Assembly: GCA_002839435.1 (NCBI GenBank)
Contig: PGYA01000011.1
Span: 62,001-126,000 of the forward strand
Direction: 5' to 3'
DNA length: 64,000 nucleotides
Source of the DNA: Candidatus Riflebacteria bacterium HGW-Riflebacteria-2
Lineage (GTDB): Bacteria; Muiribacteriota; Ozemobacteria; Ozemobacterales; Ozemobacteraceae
In this document: piece by piece, positions 49,138 to 57,852 of the stretch
How the letters are laid out: every line of letters begins with the position of its first letter
How positions within the stretch are numbered: the stretch's first letter is position 1
Notes under the pieces: generated by a model
Seen by the model: the letters and a program-made list of their open reading frames with translations, nothing else
Database searches by the model: none
What the model was told of the DNA's origin: nothing
Translations under genes and position numbers: made by a program

Positions 49138-51133
49138 CCTGTTTCTGGCGCAATTCGAAGCGTATGGTGCCGTCGAGCAGGTCGATTTGAGTAACTTTAA
49201 CCAGCACCTGCTGCCCGGCCGCAATGTCGAAAGACGGGCGGCGGCAGTGTTTGAAAGAGCAGAAAAAGTCGACATAAAAAACGGCTTCGTTGCTGCCGGC
49301 TTCGACAATAGTGCCGTCAAAGACAACTTCACCGCTTTTTTGCTGCTGTTTCAGATACTTATGCAGAAAATAGCGGTCGCGGTTGCGCATGATTTCTTCG
49401 GCCCGGCTTACTGCAGAATCTGATATCAACACTGCCTGCGCCAGGTCATTATCGTTGTATTCGGGTTGTCTGCCATTTATTGCCGCCTTTATTTGACGAT
49501 GCACCAGCAGGTCTGAATAGCGTCGCAGCGGTGATGTCGCCTGAGTGTATGAACTCAGGCCGAGTGAATAATGGCGGCCGGCAGTCTGGCTAACCGTGGT
49601 TTTGCGAAAGGTTTTGATTGCCGTAAAAAACTGTACAGGATCAAAGCTGGCGCCGAACTCGGGGCGGCTGTCGTCACCCTCCTGTACACGATACAGGCAT
49701 GGAATCGAGTTTTTGCGGCAATATTCGGCGGCGGCATGATTTGCCCAGATCATGAATTCGGCGATCATGCCCTGGGTCAGGTCGTCGCGGCTGCGTTGTT
49801 CAACAATTATTTCGCCATCTTTGACCTTGACCGAAAGCTCGGGCTGGCGCGGAAACATTATGGCACCCGTCTCTTCACGCTTCATTTTAAGCCTGCCGGA
49901 AAAATTGAGAGCCTGTTGTAACCAGCTGTTTTCGGCGAGCATGCTGTCAGCAGTATCGTAGTCTATAGCTTGCTCGATGTGTATCAACGACTCAAAAATA
50001 TCGACTTCCTGCAACTCGCACTGAGGCGAAAAGAGCAGCGAAAATGTCAGGGCCATACGGTTTTCGGCGTGATTAAGGCTCAGTAGCTCTTCGGAAATCA
50101 ATGTTGGCAGCATATGAACGCGTTGGTCAGGCATATAGACCGAGCTGCCGCGCCGGGCCGCTTCTCTATCGAGAATTGAGCCCGGTTTTATCAGCTCAGC
50201 TGGATCGGCTACATGCACCTGCAGCAGATAACTGCCGTCAGCACGTGCTTCGAATGAGAAGGCATCGTCGCGGTCGCGTGTTTCAGGGGTGTCGATTGCC
50301 CAGATTCGTTCTGCCGTCAGGTCGCGTCGGTTGTTAACAGCAGGGGCGGTTACGGCTATAGCAGCGGCTTCTGCCTGCACTTCGGGACCGAATTCAACTG
50401 GCAGTTTGCATCTGATAATATCAAGGTTCTCATCTGCAGCAAAAATGCCAGATTTAACCAGTGCCTGAAAGAGTTTGCGCGGGTTGTTGAGGTCGGCGCG
50501 GTCAAGGGCATTGCCGAGGCGTTTTGATATTTTAGCTTCTTCGCCGCAGGCAGCCAGGCTTTTTAAATCGTTAATATGTGATTCGAGAGTTTCTGCGACA
50601 GTACCAGCCTTTTCGAGCTGTCTGAGAGCTTCGGCGAGATTGTTTTCTTCGTCTTCCTGTGCCTGCCTGCGCGCGAGTTGCTCGCGCGCGGCAGCGAGGT
50701 CGTCGAGTGAAACCGGCTGGTAGCCATCGTTCTTGTCTTTAAAATAGAGCTTGTCTGAGCAGAGAGCTCTGAGCAAAGCTGCTGCCGAATCGTCGTCGTC
50801 CGGCTCAAAAAGGAAGCCGGCGAGTTCTGCGATCGTGAAAACACGCTGTTCTTCGTATAAAAGTCCGTGCAATTCTTCGAGATTTATAGTCTCGGTCAGG
50901 TTTTTGCGCTGTTCGTTTGCTCGGGCAAGATGCTGCCGGCAGCTTTCACGGTCAGCAACTCCGGTTGCCGGCCTGGCGGTAGCATGCATTATTTTTTTTT
51001 CGGTGATGGTAGTTTCTTTGCCATTGGTCAGAAGAAGCCTGACGTTGCCACCCGCAGCACTCATCACAACAGCGATTTCAGGGTGGCTGCCTTTCGCAGA
51101 AAATTCGACTATACAACCTACGCTCAGGTTCAT
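49127..51133 (-). CDS. RNase II/RNB-domain 3'-5' exoribonuclease
   Basis: A 668-residue protein from the ATG at 51133 (GGAG 6 bases upstream). The RNB catalytic domain (about 290-590) has the acidic cluster AIDTPETRDRDDAFS and the RREETGA-like region KMKREETGAIMF, then SYTQATSPLRRYSDLLVHRQI. An S1-like domain ends it (about 600-665). The N-terminal 280 residues carry an SH3-like beta part and helices instead of typical cold-shock domains, close to the VacB/RNase II group of cyanobacteria and deep phyla. It degrades RNA from the 3' end. Confidence 0.88.
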   Translation of the reverse strand: MNLSVGCIVEFSAKGSHPEIAVVMSAAGGNVRLLLTNGKETTITEKKIMHATARPATGVADRESCRQHLARANEQRKNLTETINLEELHGLLYEEQRVFTIAELAGFLFEPDDDDSAAALLRALCSDKLYFKDKNDGYQPVSLDDLAAAREQLARRQAQEDEENNLAEALRQLEKAGTVAETLESHINDLKSLAACGEEAKISKRLGNALDRADLNNPRKLFQALVKSGIFAADENLDIIRCKLPVEFGPEVQAEAAAIAVTAPAVNNRRDLTAERIWAIDTPETRDRDDAFSFEARADGSYLLQVHVADPAELIKPGSILDREAARRGSSVYMPDQRVHMLPTLISEELLSLNHAENRMALTFSLLFSPQCELQEVDIFESLIHIEQAIDYDTADSMLAENSWLQQALNFSGRLKMKREETGAIMFPRQPELSVKVKDGEIIVEQRSRDDLTQGMIAEFMIWANHAAAEYCRKNSIPCLYRVQEGDDSRPEFGASFDPVQFFTAIKTFRKTTVSQTAGRHYSLGLSSYTQATSPLRRYSDLLVHRQIKAAINGRQPEYNDNDLAQAVLISDSAVSRAEEIMRNRDRYFLHKYLKQQQKSGEVVFDGTIVEAGSNEAVFYVDFFCSFKHCRRPSFDIAAGQQVLVKVTQIDLLDGTIRFELRQKQVSS

Positions 51134-51184
51134 TGCGTTCTCCAATGCTTTGACTGCTGGCACGTGGCCAGACATTTCACATGT

Positions 51185-52264
51185 TCAATGTGAATTATAA
51201 GTGTTTTTGTTGTTTATTTCAGCTGCATTTTTGTTAAGTATGAGGTTGTCGAGCCAGTTGCTGACTTCCCCCGCGACTTTGTCAAAAAGCTCGTTTGCCA
51301 CACTGTCATTCATTGTCACAGCAGGTTCGTTCCATTCAGCAGCTTCTTCGGCAACATTGCGGGTTTCGGCCGGCAGTCCGAGCAGTTGCACAAGAGTGTC
51401 AGGCTCTTCGCCGTAGGGAGCAGCTTCTTCTGCGACATGAGCAATCTGCAACAGGTCTTTTCTTGTGCTTTTCATACTTTCGAGAAGCTTTTCGGCAACT
51501 GCCAGATTCGACAACGTTTGAGACTGGCGCCGGTCAATGTTTTCGCGCCAGTCAGCCAGCTGCCGGCGCTCGTTTTCGAATTCGTTGCCGATTTCGGCGG
51601 GCGCGATGTTGATCAGACGCCAGGCCAGATGACTGCGCTCTCCGCTACTCCAGCTCATGATTTCGCTGAAGTCGCCGTTTTGCAGCTCCGCCAGTTCGTT
51701 GCGCAGACATCGGTTAAAACTCTGGTGGCGCTTTTTGTCGCATTCGATACGGGCCTTCTCGTCTTCGCCGCTGTGGCTGGCTGCTAACCTGCTGATCCAG
51801 CGAATTTCAGGATAAACATGAATGAACAGAAATTCGAGGCGGGTGGTCTCGTAGTCGTGCCAACCAAGTAATGTCCGGCGCAGAATTACAAAAATCTCCT
51901 CTGCGAGTCGCCAGCGTTCGGGCGAAAAATTGCAGCGGCCGCTTGCGATTTCGTCATAGTTTTCAATAAAAAGCAGGCGGCGTTTGTGCTCTGGCCTGGT
52001 CAGTCGCATGATCTTTGTCTGTAGATACGCCAGAACTGAATTTGGGTGGCTTATACGAGCCGGGTCAAAATCTTCGAGCAGAATCAGCAGCATTTCGCTC
52101 ATGATTTCGCGCATTTTGTCGGAAAGGGAAAGCATTGGTTCGCGCCAGCGCATGGCCTGACGACAGATGAAATCGCGGCAACTGGTTATCAGTCTGAAAG
52201 CCGAATTAGCAGTGGGTTTGCCGGTAAATTCGGTCAGCGTCGCAACAAATTGCTCATCACTCAT
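51185..52264 (-). CDS. Helical protein of unknown function with a sigma-region-2-like N terminus
   Basis: A 359-residue soluble, mostly helical protein. The first 100 residues (FRLITSCRDFICRQAMRW, MREIMSEMLLILLEDFDP, SVLAYLQTKIMRLTRPEHKR) recall the layout of sigma region 2 in ECF-like factors, but no clear region 4 helix-turn-helix follows, so this is only a resemblance. The C-terminal half is rich in Glu and Asn. AAGGAC precedes the start. It lies 51 bases upstream of the exonuclease gene on the same strand. The function is unknown. Confidence 0.55.
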   Translation of the reverse strand: MSDEQFVATLTEFTGKPTANSAFRLITSCRDFICRQAMRWREPMLSLSDKMREIMSEMLLILLEDFDPARISHPNSVLAYLQTKIMRLTRPEHKRRLLFIENYDEIASGRCNFSPERWRLAEEIFVILRRTLLGWHDYETTRLEFLFIHVYPEIRWISRLAASHSGEDEKARIECDKKRHQSFNRCLRNELAELQNGDFSEIMSWSSGERSHLAWRLINIAPAEIGNEFENERRQLADWRENIDRRQSQTLSNLAVAEKLLESMKSTRKDLLQIAHVAEEAAPYGEEPDTLVQLLGLPAETRNVAEEAAEWNEPAVTMNDSVANELFDKVAGEVSNWLDNLILNKNAAEINNKNTYNSH

Positions 52265-52411
52265 CAGAAAGTCCTTTGCAGGTAGAAGGGGATCTGTTCA
52301 CATCAACTTTCAACAGCATAGCAGCAGTCGTCTGAAAATTTCACGAAATATTTTTTCCCCAAATCGTTTTTCGGCTGATTAACAAGTGAGACCAAAAAAC
52401 GAGGTGAATTT

Positions 52412-52900
52412 ATGATGTGTTGTAGAAAGTGTCCTTTCAATCCGGTTACCGGCTCGGCTGAGCAGCGTTGCCGTCAGCCACTTTGCCGCAGCCAGCGGCA
52501 TGATTGCCTTAGCGGGTTTTGCGCTGCCAATATCGGCAGTCGCTGTTTTCAGGATTACTATGTGATCGAGCGTCTTTATCAGCAGGATGCACTGGCCGAA
52601 GAGCTTGTCCATAACAGTCTCAAAACGGCATTGATCGGCCGTGACCGGGCGCTGCTGCTGTCATTGTTTCAGGCCGGCAGTGAGCGCATCAGACTGCAGC
52701 TCTGGCATTGGCTCGAAATTTACGAACCACGCAGTCTCTGGTTGCTCAACCCGATTTTTGCAGCGGTTGGTCTGCTGCCACTCGACACTATGATCGGCGT
52801 TGGCAGTCGGCGTGAACAATACATTGGCGCTATCATGGCCAATCCTTACAGTGGCGGGCGTTATCGCCCCGTTCTGACAAGCGGCGTGCAAGGAGAATGA
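52412..52900 (+). CDS. Cys-rich small protein, first of a tandem paralogous pair
   Basis: A 162-residue protein with a Cys-rich N terminus (CCRKC, CRQPLC, HDC, FCAAN, RC), probably binding zinc or an iron-sulfur cluster. The second half is helical: LLLSLFQAGSERIRLQLWHW, then YEPRSLWLLNPIFAAVGLLP. The following gene has the same half (LCHLFENAGYETRRALW, YPDRLYMFDSLFEKQCLPP), so the two arose by duplication. GAGGTG precedes the ATG at 52412. The function was not recognised. Confidence 0.65.
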   Translation: MMCCRKCPFNPVTGSAEQRCRQPLCRSQRHDCLSGFCAANIGSRCFQDYYVIERLYQQDALAEELVHNSLKTALIGRDRALLLSLFQAGSERIRLQLWHWLEIYEPRSLWLLNPIFAAVGLLPLDTMIGVGSRREQYIGAIMANPYSGGRYRPVLTSGVQGE

Positions 52901-52901
52901 T

Positions 52902-53387
52902 ATGACCTGCAGCAGATGCCTGTTAAATATCAATTCTGAAAAATTTTCACCTGAGCTGTTTGAACAAATACCCATGCACGCCAGGGCAATGTTTGTCTGC
53001 AAAAATGGCCATGCGCGCGGCGACTGTGGTGATCTGTTCAGCCTAAGACAGCTTTGCGCGCGCGATCTATGGGTTCTTGCATTTATCGGCAATAGCGACA
53101 GCTTCGCCGTCACGAATGCGGGTGCAACACTCGACCGACTCGTGGCCGGCGGACATTCAGAACTTCTCTGCCATCTTTTCGAGAATGCGGGTTACGAAAC
53201 GCGCCGTGCTCTCTGGGCGCGCATGGTAAAGTTCTATCCGGATCGACTCTACATGTTCGATTCACTGTTCGAAAAACAGTGCCTGCCACCTGCTGATACT
53301 GTCGAAATGGCAGAAAGTCAGCATGTTTACCGCCACTACCTGCTTTATGGCAGTGGCCAGGCCAATGCGTTCATGAAAGATCTGTGA
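52902..53387 (+). CDS. Cys-rich small protein, second of a tandem paralogous pair
   Basis: A 161-residue protein one base after its paralogue. The N terminus has a CSRC pair at residues 3-6 and later CKNGH and DCGD, which may form a zinc site different from that of the first gene. The C-terminal 90 residues align with the first gene, including the LF-x-AG-x-E-x2-R-x2-LW core. Both are soluble. The divergence of the N-terminal metal sites suggests that the two bind different partners. Confidence 0.65.
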   Translation: MTCSRCLLNINSEKFSPELFEQIPMHARAMFVCKNGHARGDCGDLFSLRQLCARDLWVLAFIGNSDSFAVTNAGATLDRLVAGGHSELLCHLFENAGYETRRALWARMVKFYPDRLYMFDSLFEKQCLPPADTVEMAESQHVYRHYLLYGSGQANAFMKDL

Positions 53388-53510
53388 AGTGAGTGTTGGC
53401 GCTGTAAGGACGTTGCGCGGTTGGCACGGGGTGAGTTAGACTTCATACAAAAGCATATTGCTTTTTGTTAAATCCAGAGGCTTCGGCTTTCAGCCCTGAC
53501 AAGAGGACAT

Positions 53511-54035
53511 ATGGCCGATAAATATGCACTGGCGATGCTGATTTCGGGTGGGCAGACCGGGGTTGACCGGGCGGCTCTCGATTTTGCCATGCGCAGTGGT
53601 ATCACGCATGGCGGCTGGTGCCCGCGCGGTCGCCGCGCGGAAGATGGTGTGATTCCACAGAAGTATTGCATGGTCGAAGCAGATACGCCGCTTTATCAGC
53701 AGCGTACTCGGCTGAATGTGCGTGACTCGCAGGCGACGCTGATATTCTGCGACTTCAAACGACGTTCGCGCGGTACCGCTCTTACCATGAAGTGTGCAGA
53801 ACGACTACGCCGGCCCTTTCTGGTTGTAAATATCGCCAAATACGATGCTAACGAAATTCTCGCATGGCTGCGACTTATGCATCCGCAGGTTCTTAATGTC
53901 GCCGGGCCAAGGGCGGGCGAGAGCAACCGTGCTGCAATCGTGGCGGCTGAGGTGCTGGCTGAAGTGATATGTGCTGATAGCGAGACAAGTATCGACTGGC
54001 CGCCGAAAAAACCGGTTACCCCGAGCCTTTTCTAA
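53511..54035 (+). CDS. Molybdenum-cofactor carrier-like protein
   Basis: A 174-residue protein with the signature of the putative molybdenum carrier/YpsA-SLOG family: ISGGQTGVDRAALDFAMRSG, HGGWCPRGRRAEDG, and RTRLNVRDSQATLIF, then GTALTMKCAE. Such proteins are thought to bind and protect the pterin cofactor of molybdenum or tungsten enzymes. The related tungsten oxidoreductase lies 35 kb away in the same window. GAGG precedes the ATG at 53511. Confidence 0.85.
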   Translation: MADKYALAMLISGGQTGVDRAALDFAMRSGITHGGWCPRGRRAEDGVIPQKYCMVEADTPLYQQRTRLNVRDSQATLIFCDFKRRSRGTALTMKCAERLRRPFLVVNIAKYDANEILAWLRLMHPQVLNVAGPRAGESNRAAIVAAEVLAEVICADSETSIDWPPKKPVTPSLF

Positions 54036-54042
54036 AGCAGCA

Positions 54043-54067
54043 CCGGCATCGTTTCTGACGATGCCGG
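54043..54067. terminator. Hairpin between convergent genes
   Basis: CCGGCATCG (54043-54051) and CGATGCCGG (54059-54067) form a 9-bp stem with a 7-base loop. A T7 run lies 18 bases downstream on the plus strand, not directly adjacent, so termination may be partly Rho-dependent. Confidence 0.5.
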
Positions 54068-54093
54068 CGCAGGAGAACGGGGGATTTTTTTAC

Positions 54094-55392
54094 TCAGTAG
54101 TGGTATTGCAGCAGGCCCTGCAGGCGGTAGTCGTAGCCGAAGAACATGTCGTTGCTAAGTGCTATTGGCGAGGCCAGTGTCAATGACATGCCCGGTTTTA
54201 CGTGATAGCGCATACCAAGAACCAGATCGGTGCTGCGGCCATTGTTGACCCGGTTGTAGAAGTTGATTTCACCCATGAAGGTGAACGAATCATTCGGGTC
54301 GTATTCAAAACCGGCATTTACAAAAACACCTTCGTGGGTAGTATTGCCATCGCCGGCCTGATAACCGCCATTTACGTGGAAGTTGCCGCCTTCCTTGCGT
54401 TTGCTCGATAGACCGGCAAATACTTCCCAGGCATTGTCGTTTTCGGTGTTGCCGATGGTGATGTCGCTGGTCGGAAAGATGGCGCCAAGGCCGAGGCATG
54501 ATGCCATTTCATCGTTCTGAGAGGTGAATTTGAGGCGCAGCTGTGCATCGCCCATACCTGAATCGGTGCCATCGCGAAAATTATAGGTAATTGGCGCGAA
54601 AACATCGTAAGACTCGAAGGGAAGCTTGAATGCCACTTCGAAATTTTCGCCGGCGTAGGTCATCAGAATCGGGAATTCCCAGAAATCGCCGTCTTCGCCA
54701 TTTTCGAGGCGCTGGCCATCGCGTCGGGTAATTTTGTTCCAGACCATTCCGAAAGCGGTCGAAAACATGTTGTCGCCAAGTGGATACGCGGCGAAGGTAT
54801 TAATCAGGCCTGTCAGCCCGTTGAAAGAAACATGATAATCTTCGCTTTTGCGCTTTTGGTTAAGCTCGCCTGGCAGAATGATCTGCGGCAGTCCGGCATC
54901 AGAGTAAAGAACGGCATCGTCACTCTGAGTCACCGGCGGCAGTGGCAGCGAGGTCGTGGGCGCGGGTGCTGTGGTTGGTGGTGACGAGATATATCTTGTC
55001 CGCTGACGGTAAGTAACACCCTGTCCTCTATCATAATTAGTCGTCGGTATCTCAAGAACCTGACCAACTTTGATTTTGGTAGCGTCAGTTATGCGGTTGG
55101 CTGCAGCGATTTTTTTCCAGTTCTGGGTGGTGCCGAAGAACTTTTTCGAAATCGAGCCAAGAGTATCACCTTTGCGAATAGTGTATGTCTGATAGCCGGT
55201 GCCGGTGTCTTCTTCGATCCAGCTGCTGTCAGCATTGATCGAAGATGTTTCTGAATACAGGTGCTGCTGCATGGGCGGTGCCATGGAGTATCCTTCCGGT
55301 ACGTAACTCTCGTAATACTGTGCAGAGGCACTTGTGGCCATGCCCAGAATCAAAAACCCGGTCAGAAGATATGAATGATGCCGTTTATTCAT
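54094..55392 (-). CDS. Exported LysM protein with a C-terminal outer-membrane beta-barrel-like domain
   Basis: A 432-residue exported protein. A signal peptide (about 1-25, cleaved after SASA) is followed by a LysM domain (about 66-115: YTIRKGDTLGSISKKFFG, NRITDATKIKVGQVLEIP), which binds peptidoglycan. A Pro-rich linker leads to a beta-rich C-terminal half (about 190-432) with alternating hydrophobic/polar strands and a terminal aromatic residue (LLQYHY), as in outer-membrane barrels. It would link the outer membrane to the cell wall and is good evidence for a diderm envelope. Confidence 0.8.
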   Translation of the reverse strand: MNKRHHSYLLTGFLILGMATSASAQYYESYVPEGYSMAPPMQQHLYSETSSINADSSWIEEDTGTGYQTYTIRKGDTLGSISKKFFGTTQNWKKIAAANRITDATKIKVGQVLEIPTTNYDRGQGVTYRQRTRYISSPPTTAPAPTTSLPLPPVTQSDDAVLYSDAGLPQIILPGELNQKRKSEDYHVSFNGLTGLINTFAAYPLGDNMFSTAFGMVWNKITRRDGQRLENGEDGDFWEFPILMTYAGENFEVAFKLPFESYDVFAPITYNFRDGTDSGMGDAQLRLKFTSQNDEMASCLGLGAIFPTSDITIGNTENDNAWEVFAGLSSKRKEGGNFHVNGGYQAGDGNTTHEGVFVNAGFEYDPNDSFTFMGEINFYNRVNNGRSTDLVLGMRYHVKPGMSLTLASPIALSNDMFFGYDYRLQGLLQYHY

Positions 55393-55555
55393 GGAACTTC
55401 TGTTCCTTTCAGTGTTAGAAGAAACTCGTGTTTCTTATAGAATCAGGAAGTTATATTTTCCCGCAGTCTGGTATCGGATGATTTCGCCAAATCATTAAGG
55501 TTAGTTAAAAAAAAAGCAGGCAACAGTAACGGTCGTATTGGAACGGTCATAAGGT

Positions 55556-55585
55556 TTGACACATTTGCTGAGCCTGTGCTAAGTT
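55556..55585 (+). promoter_or_regulatory. Promoter of the PIN-PhoH operon
   Basis: A perfect -35 TTGACA (55556-55561), 18-base spacer and extended -10 TGCTAAGTT (hexamer at 55580-55585) lie 40 bases before the start. Two direct AACGGTC repeats (55528-55534 and 55542-55548) lie just upstream and could be an activator site. Confidence 0.65.
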
Positions 55586-55625
55586 CATCGGGATAAAGCT
55601 TAATTTTAAGGCGGGAAACTTGCTG

Positions 55626-56945
55626 ATGAAAAAAACCTTCGTGGTTGATACCAATGTCATTCTTCACAGCCATCAGGCGCTGTTTTCTTTTCAGGAACAC
55701 GATGTGGTAGTACCACTGGGGGTAATCGAAGAACTCGATCGTTTCAAGGGATTCAACGATGAACGTGGCCGTGAAGCCCGTCAGGCTTCGCGTGAACTCG
55801 ACCGTCTGCGCGAACGCGGCACGCTTGCCCGCGGTGTTCCTCTCGATAATGGCGGTACATTGCAGATAATGATCGATTCAGAGATCGAAATTCCACATGG
55901 CTTCGGGCTTGATGCACATAAGGTTGATAACCGTATTCTCGCCTGTGCTCTCAGTCTCAAAAAAGACAACCGCAACGTCGTGCTGATCAGCAAAGACATC
56001 AATTGCCGAATCAAGGCCGATGCGTTGGGCATAAACACCGAAGATTTTGAAACTAACAAGGTCGATATCGACGAACTTTATACTGGCTGGCGCGAAATGG
56101 TAATGCCGGTAAGTCGCATCGAAAGCTTTCTGCGCGATGAGGGCGCCGAGTATCTCGAAGACGACCTGTTCAAGAATGAATTCTTGCTGCTCAAGGCCGC
56201 CGAAAACGAAAACAAAACCGCACTGGCAAAATATGACGGCCTTCAGAAGCGCCTGTTGCCGCTGTATCATCATAATTCAAAGCCATGGGGAGTAGAAGCG
56301 CTGAATCTGCAGCAGAAATTTGCTATCGAACTGCTTCTGTGCAACGAAATTCAGTTGGTTACACTGGTTGGCCGCGCCGGAACCGGCAAAACTCTTCTTG
56401 CACTCGCCTGCGGTCTGCAGAAAACTATTGATGAGCACCTTTTCCGCAAGCTTCTGGTCAGCAGACCGATCATGCCTCTCGGCAAGGATATCGGCTATCT
56501 GCCAGGTTCGAAAGACGAAAAGCTCAGTCACTGGATGCAGCCGATTTTTGATAATCTCGAATTTGTCATGGATCGCCTCTACAAGAATTCAGATGATGTC
56601 GACAAGAAGATCAGGTTTCTCATTGAATCACAGAAGGTTCAGATCGAGGCGATTACCTACATCAGAGGTCGCAGTATACCCAAGCAGTATCTGATAGTTG
56701 ATGAAGCGCAGAACCTGACGCCGCATGAGGTCAAAACGATCATCAGCCGCGCCGGCGAAGGCACCAAAGTCGTGCTGACCGGTGACCCATACCAGATTGA
56801 CAACCCTTATCTCGACAGTTCTTCGAACGGTCTTAACTTTGTTATCGAAAAGTTCAAGGATCATAATCTTTTCGGACATATCATCCTGCATAAGTCTGAA
56901 CGCTCGTCGCTTTCTGCTCTTGCTTCTGAACTGCTGCAAAACTGA
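55626..56945 (+). CDS. PIN-domain PhoH-family ATPase (PhoH2)
   Basis: A 439-residue protein from the ATG at 55626. The N-terminal PIN ribonuclease domain (about 1-150) begins FVVDTNVILHS and keeps acidic residues at DERGREARQ and DAHKVDNRILA. The C-terminal PhoH domain (about 210-439) has Walker A GRAGTGKTLLALA and Walker B LIVDEAQNLTP, then VLTGDPYQID. PhoH2 proteins unwind and cut RNA. It heads a run of co-oriented genes with the pseudopilins 16 bases behind it. Confidence 0.92.
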   Translation: MKKTFVVDTNVILHSHQALFSFQEHDVVVPLGVIEELDRFKGFNDERGREARQASRELDRLRERGTLARGVPLDNGGTLQIMIDSEIEIPHGFGLDAHKVDNRILACALSLKKDNRNVVLISKDINCRIKADALGINTEDFETNKVDIDELYTGWREMVMPVSRIESFLRDEGAEYLEDDLFKNEFLLLKAAENENKTALAKYDGLQKRLLPLYHHNSKPWGVEALNLQQKFAIELLLCNEIQLVTLVGRAGTGKTLLALACGLQKTIDEHLFRKLLVSRPIMPLGKDIGYLPGSKDEKLSHWMQPIFDNLEFVMDRLYKNSDDVDKKIRFLIESQKVQIEAITYIRGRSIPKQYLIVDEAQNLTPHEVKTIISRAGEGTKVVLTGDPYQIDNPYLDSSSNGLNFVIEKFKDHNLFGHIILHKSERSSLSALASELLQN

Positions 56946-56961
56946 TTTTTCGAGGTTAAAG

Positions 56962-57852
56962 ATGGTATTAAAGAATCGCCATGCGGTAACTTTTATCGAA
57001 ATAGTCATCGCTGTGGGTATTCTGGCAGTGGCCATGATTCCTTTGTTCGGGCTTATCAGCCGGCAGACTGTCGATACTGACCGCAACGCTTCGCAGGCAT
57101 TTGCGATGAACAAGGCCTCTGAGATTCTCAACACGATTCTCGACAATGTTCCATTTGTCGCACTGCGCCAGGGAAACCCAGGCTTTATCCGGGTCGATGA
57201 CCTGGCCGGCAAAAAAAAATACCAGCGTTTTAACGAGGCCTGGGCGCAAAAAATTATTCCGGTTCTGTTCCAGGGCTCTGAAAAACAAGGAGCCGGCTGG
57301 CCATGCCGCGGTGTCGTTACCGACTCGCGTGGCATACACTATCTGGTGCATCTTCGTGTCGAAGACGTGATATCTGAACAGAAGCCGCCGCGCCCCGAAC
57401 GTATGCGTATCGGCACCGGCGCGCCAGCTAATTTTGCCGAGAACAGCGACCTTACCTTTTCGTATCTGCGAAATCCTGCCTTGTTGTCAGATGGTAACTG
57501 GATACAGGAATACGTTCGTGATTCGTCGCAGCGGCCGTTCGCTGAGGTTGATCTTGGTGGTGGGAGCGGAGTCGCCGAATCACCCCAGAATATTTACCAG
57601 GATGAAGGCATGGAGGTCTGCGGGCCTGACGAGCCGCGTTATCTCGATCCAACGGCCGAACGCTATACCGCCAAAATGGTCACAGAAAAGGTGCCTTACG
57701 AAACTACCGAAAAATACGGCTGGTGTCTGATGAAGAAGCTTCTTATACAGGTGCAATGGAACCTCGATCAGAAGAATTTTCAGAACCCTGAGGCTACCGA
57801 TGGGCGTGTGCAGCGTATTCACCTGATGACGATCAAGGGGGATATCGACTGA
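56962..57852 (+). CDS. Type IV pseudopilin, PilV-like
   Basis: A 296-residue protein from the ATG at 56962; an open frame extends far upstream inside the PhoH gene but is not used. The prepilin leader KNRHA is followed by VTFIEIVIAVGILAVAMI, with Glu at position +5 of the mature protein, so it is processed by a prepilin peptidase. The long C-terminal domain is unrecognised. It should form part of a pseudopilus tip. Its stop shares one base with the next start (TGATG). Confidence 0.82.
   Translation: MVLKNRHAVTFIEIVIAVGILAVAMIPLFGLISRQTVDTDRNASQAFAMNKASEILNTILDNVPFVALRQGNPGFIRVDDLAGKKKYQRFNEAWAQKIIPVLFQGSEKQGAGWPCRGVVTDSRGIHYLVHLRVEDVISEQKPPRPERMRIGTGAPANFAENSDLTFSYLRNPALLSDGNWIQEYVRDSSQRPFAEVDLGGGSGVAESPQNIYQDEGMEVCGPDEPRYLDPTAERYTAKMVTEKVPYETTEKYGWCLMKKLLIQVQWNLDQKNFQNPEATDGRVQRIHLMTIKGDID

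Noticed and set aside
56782..56961. 60-codon upstream extension of the first pseudopilin
   Set aside because: It overlaps the PhoH gene and would bury the prepilin leader. The ATG at 56962 gives a proper leader.
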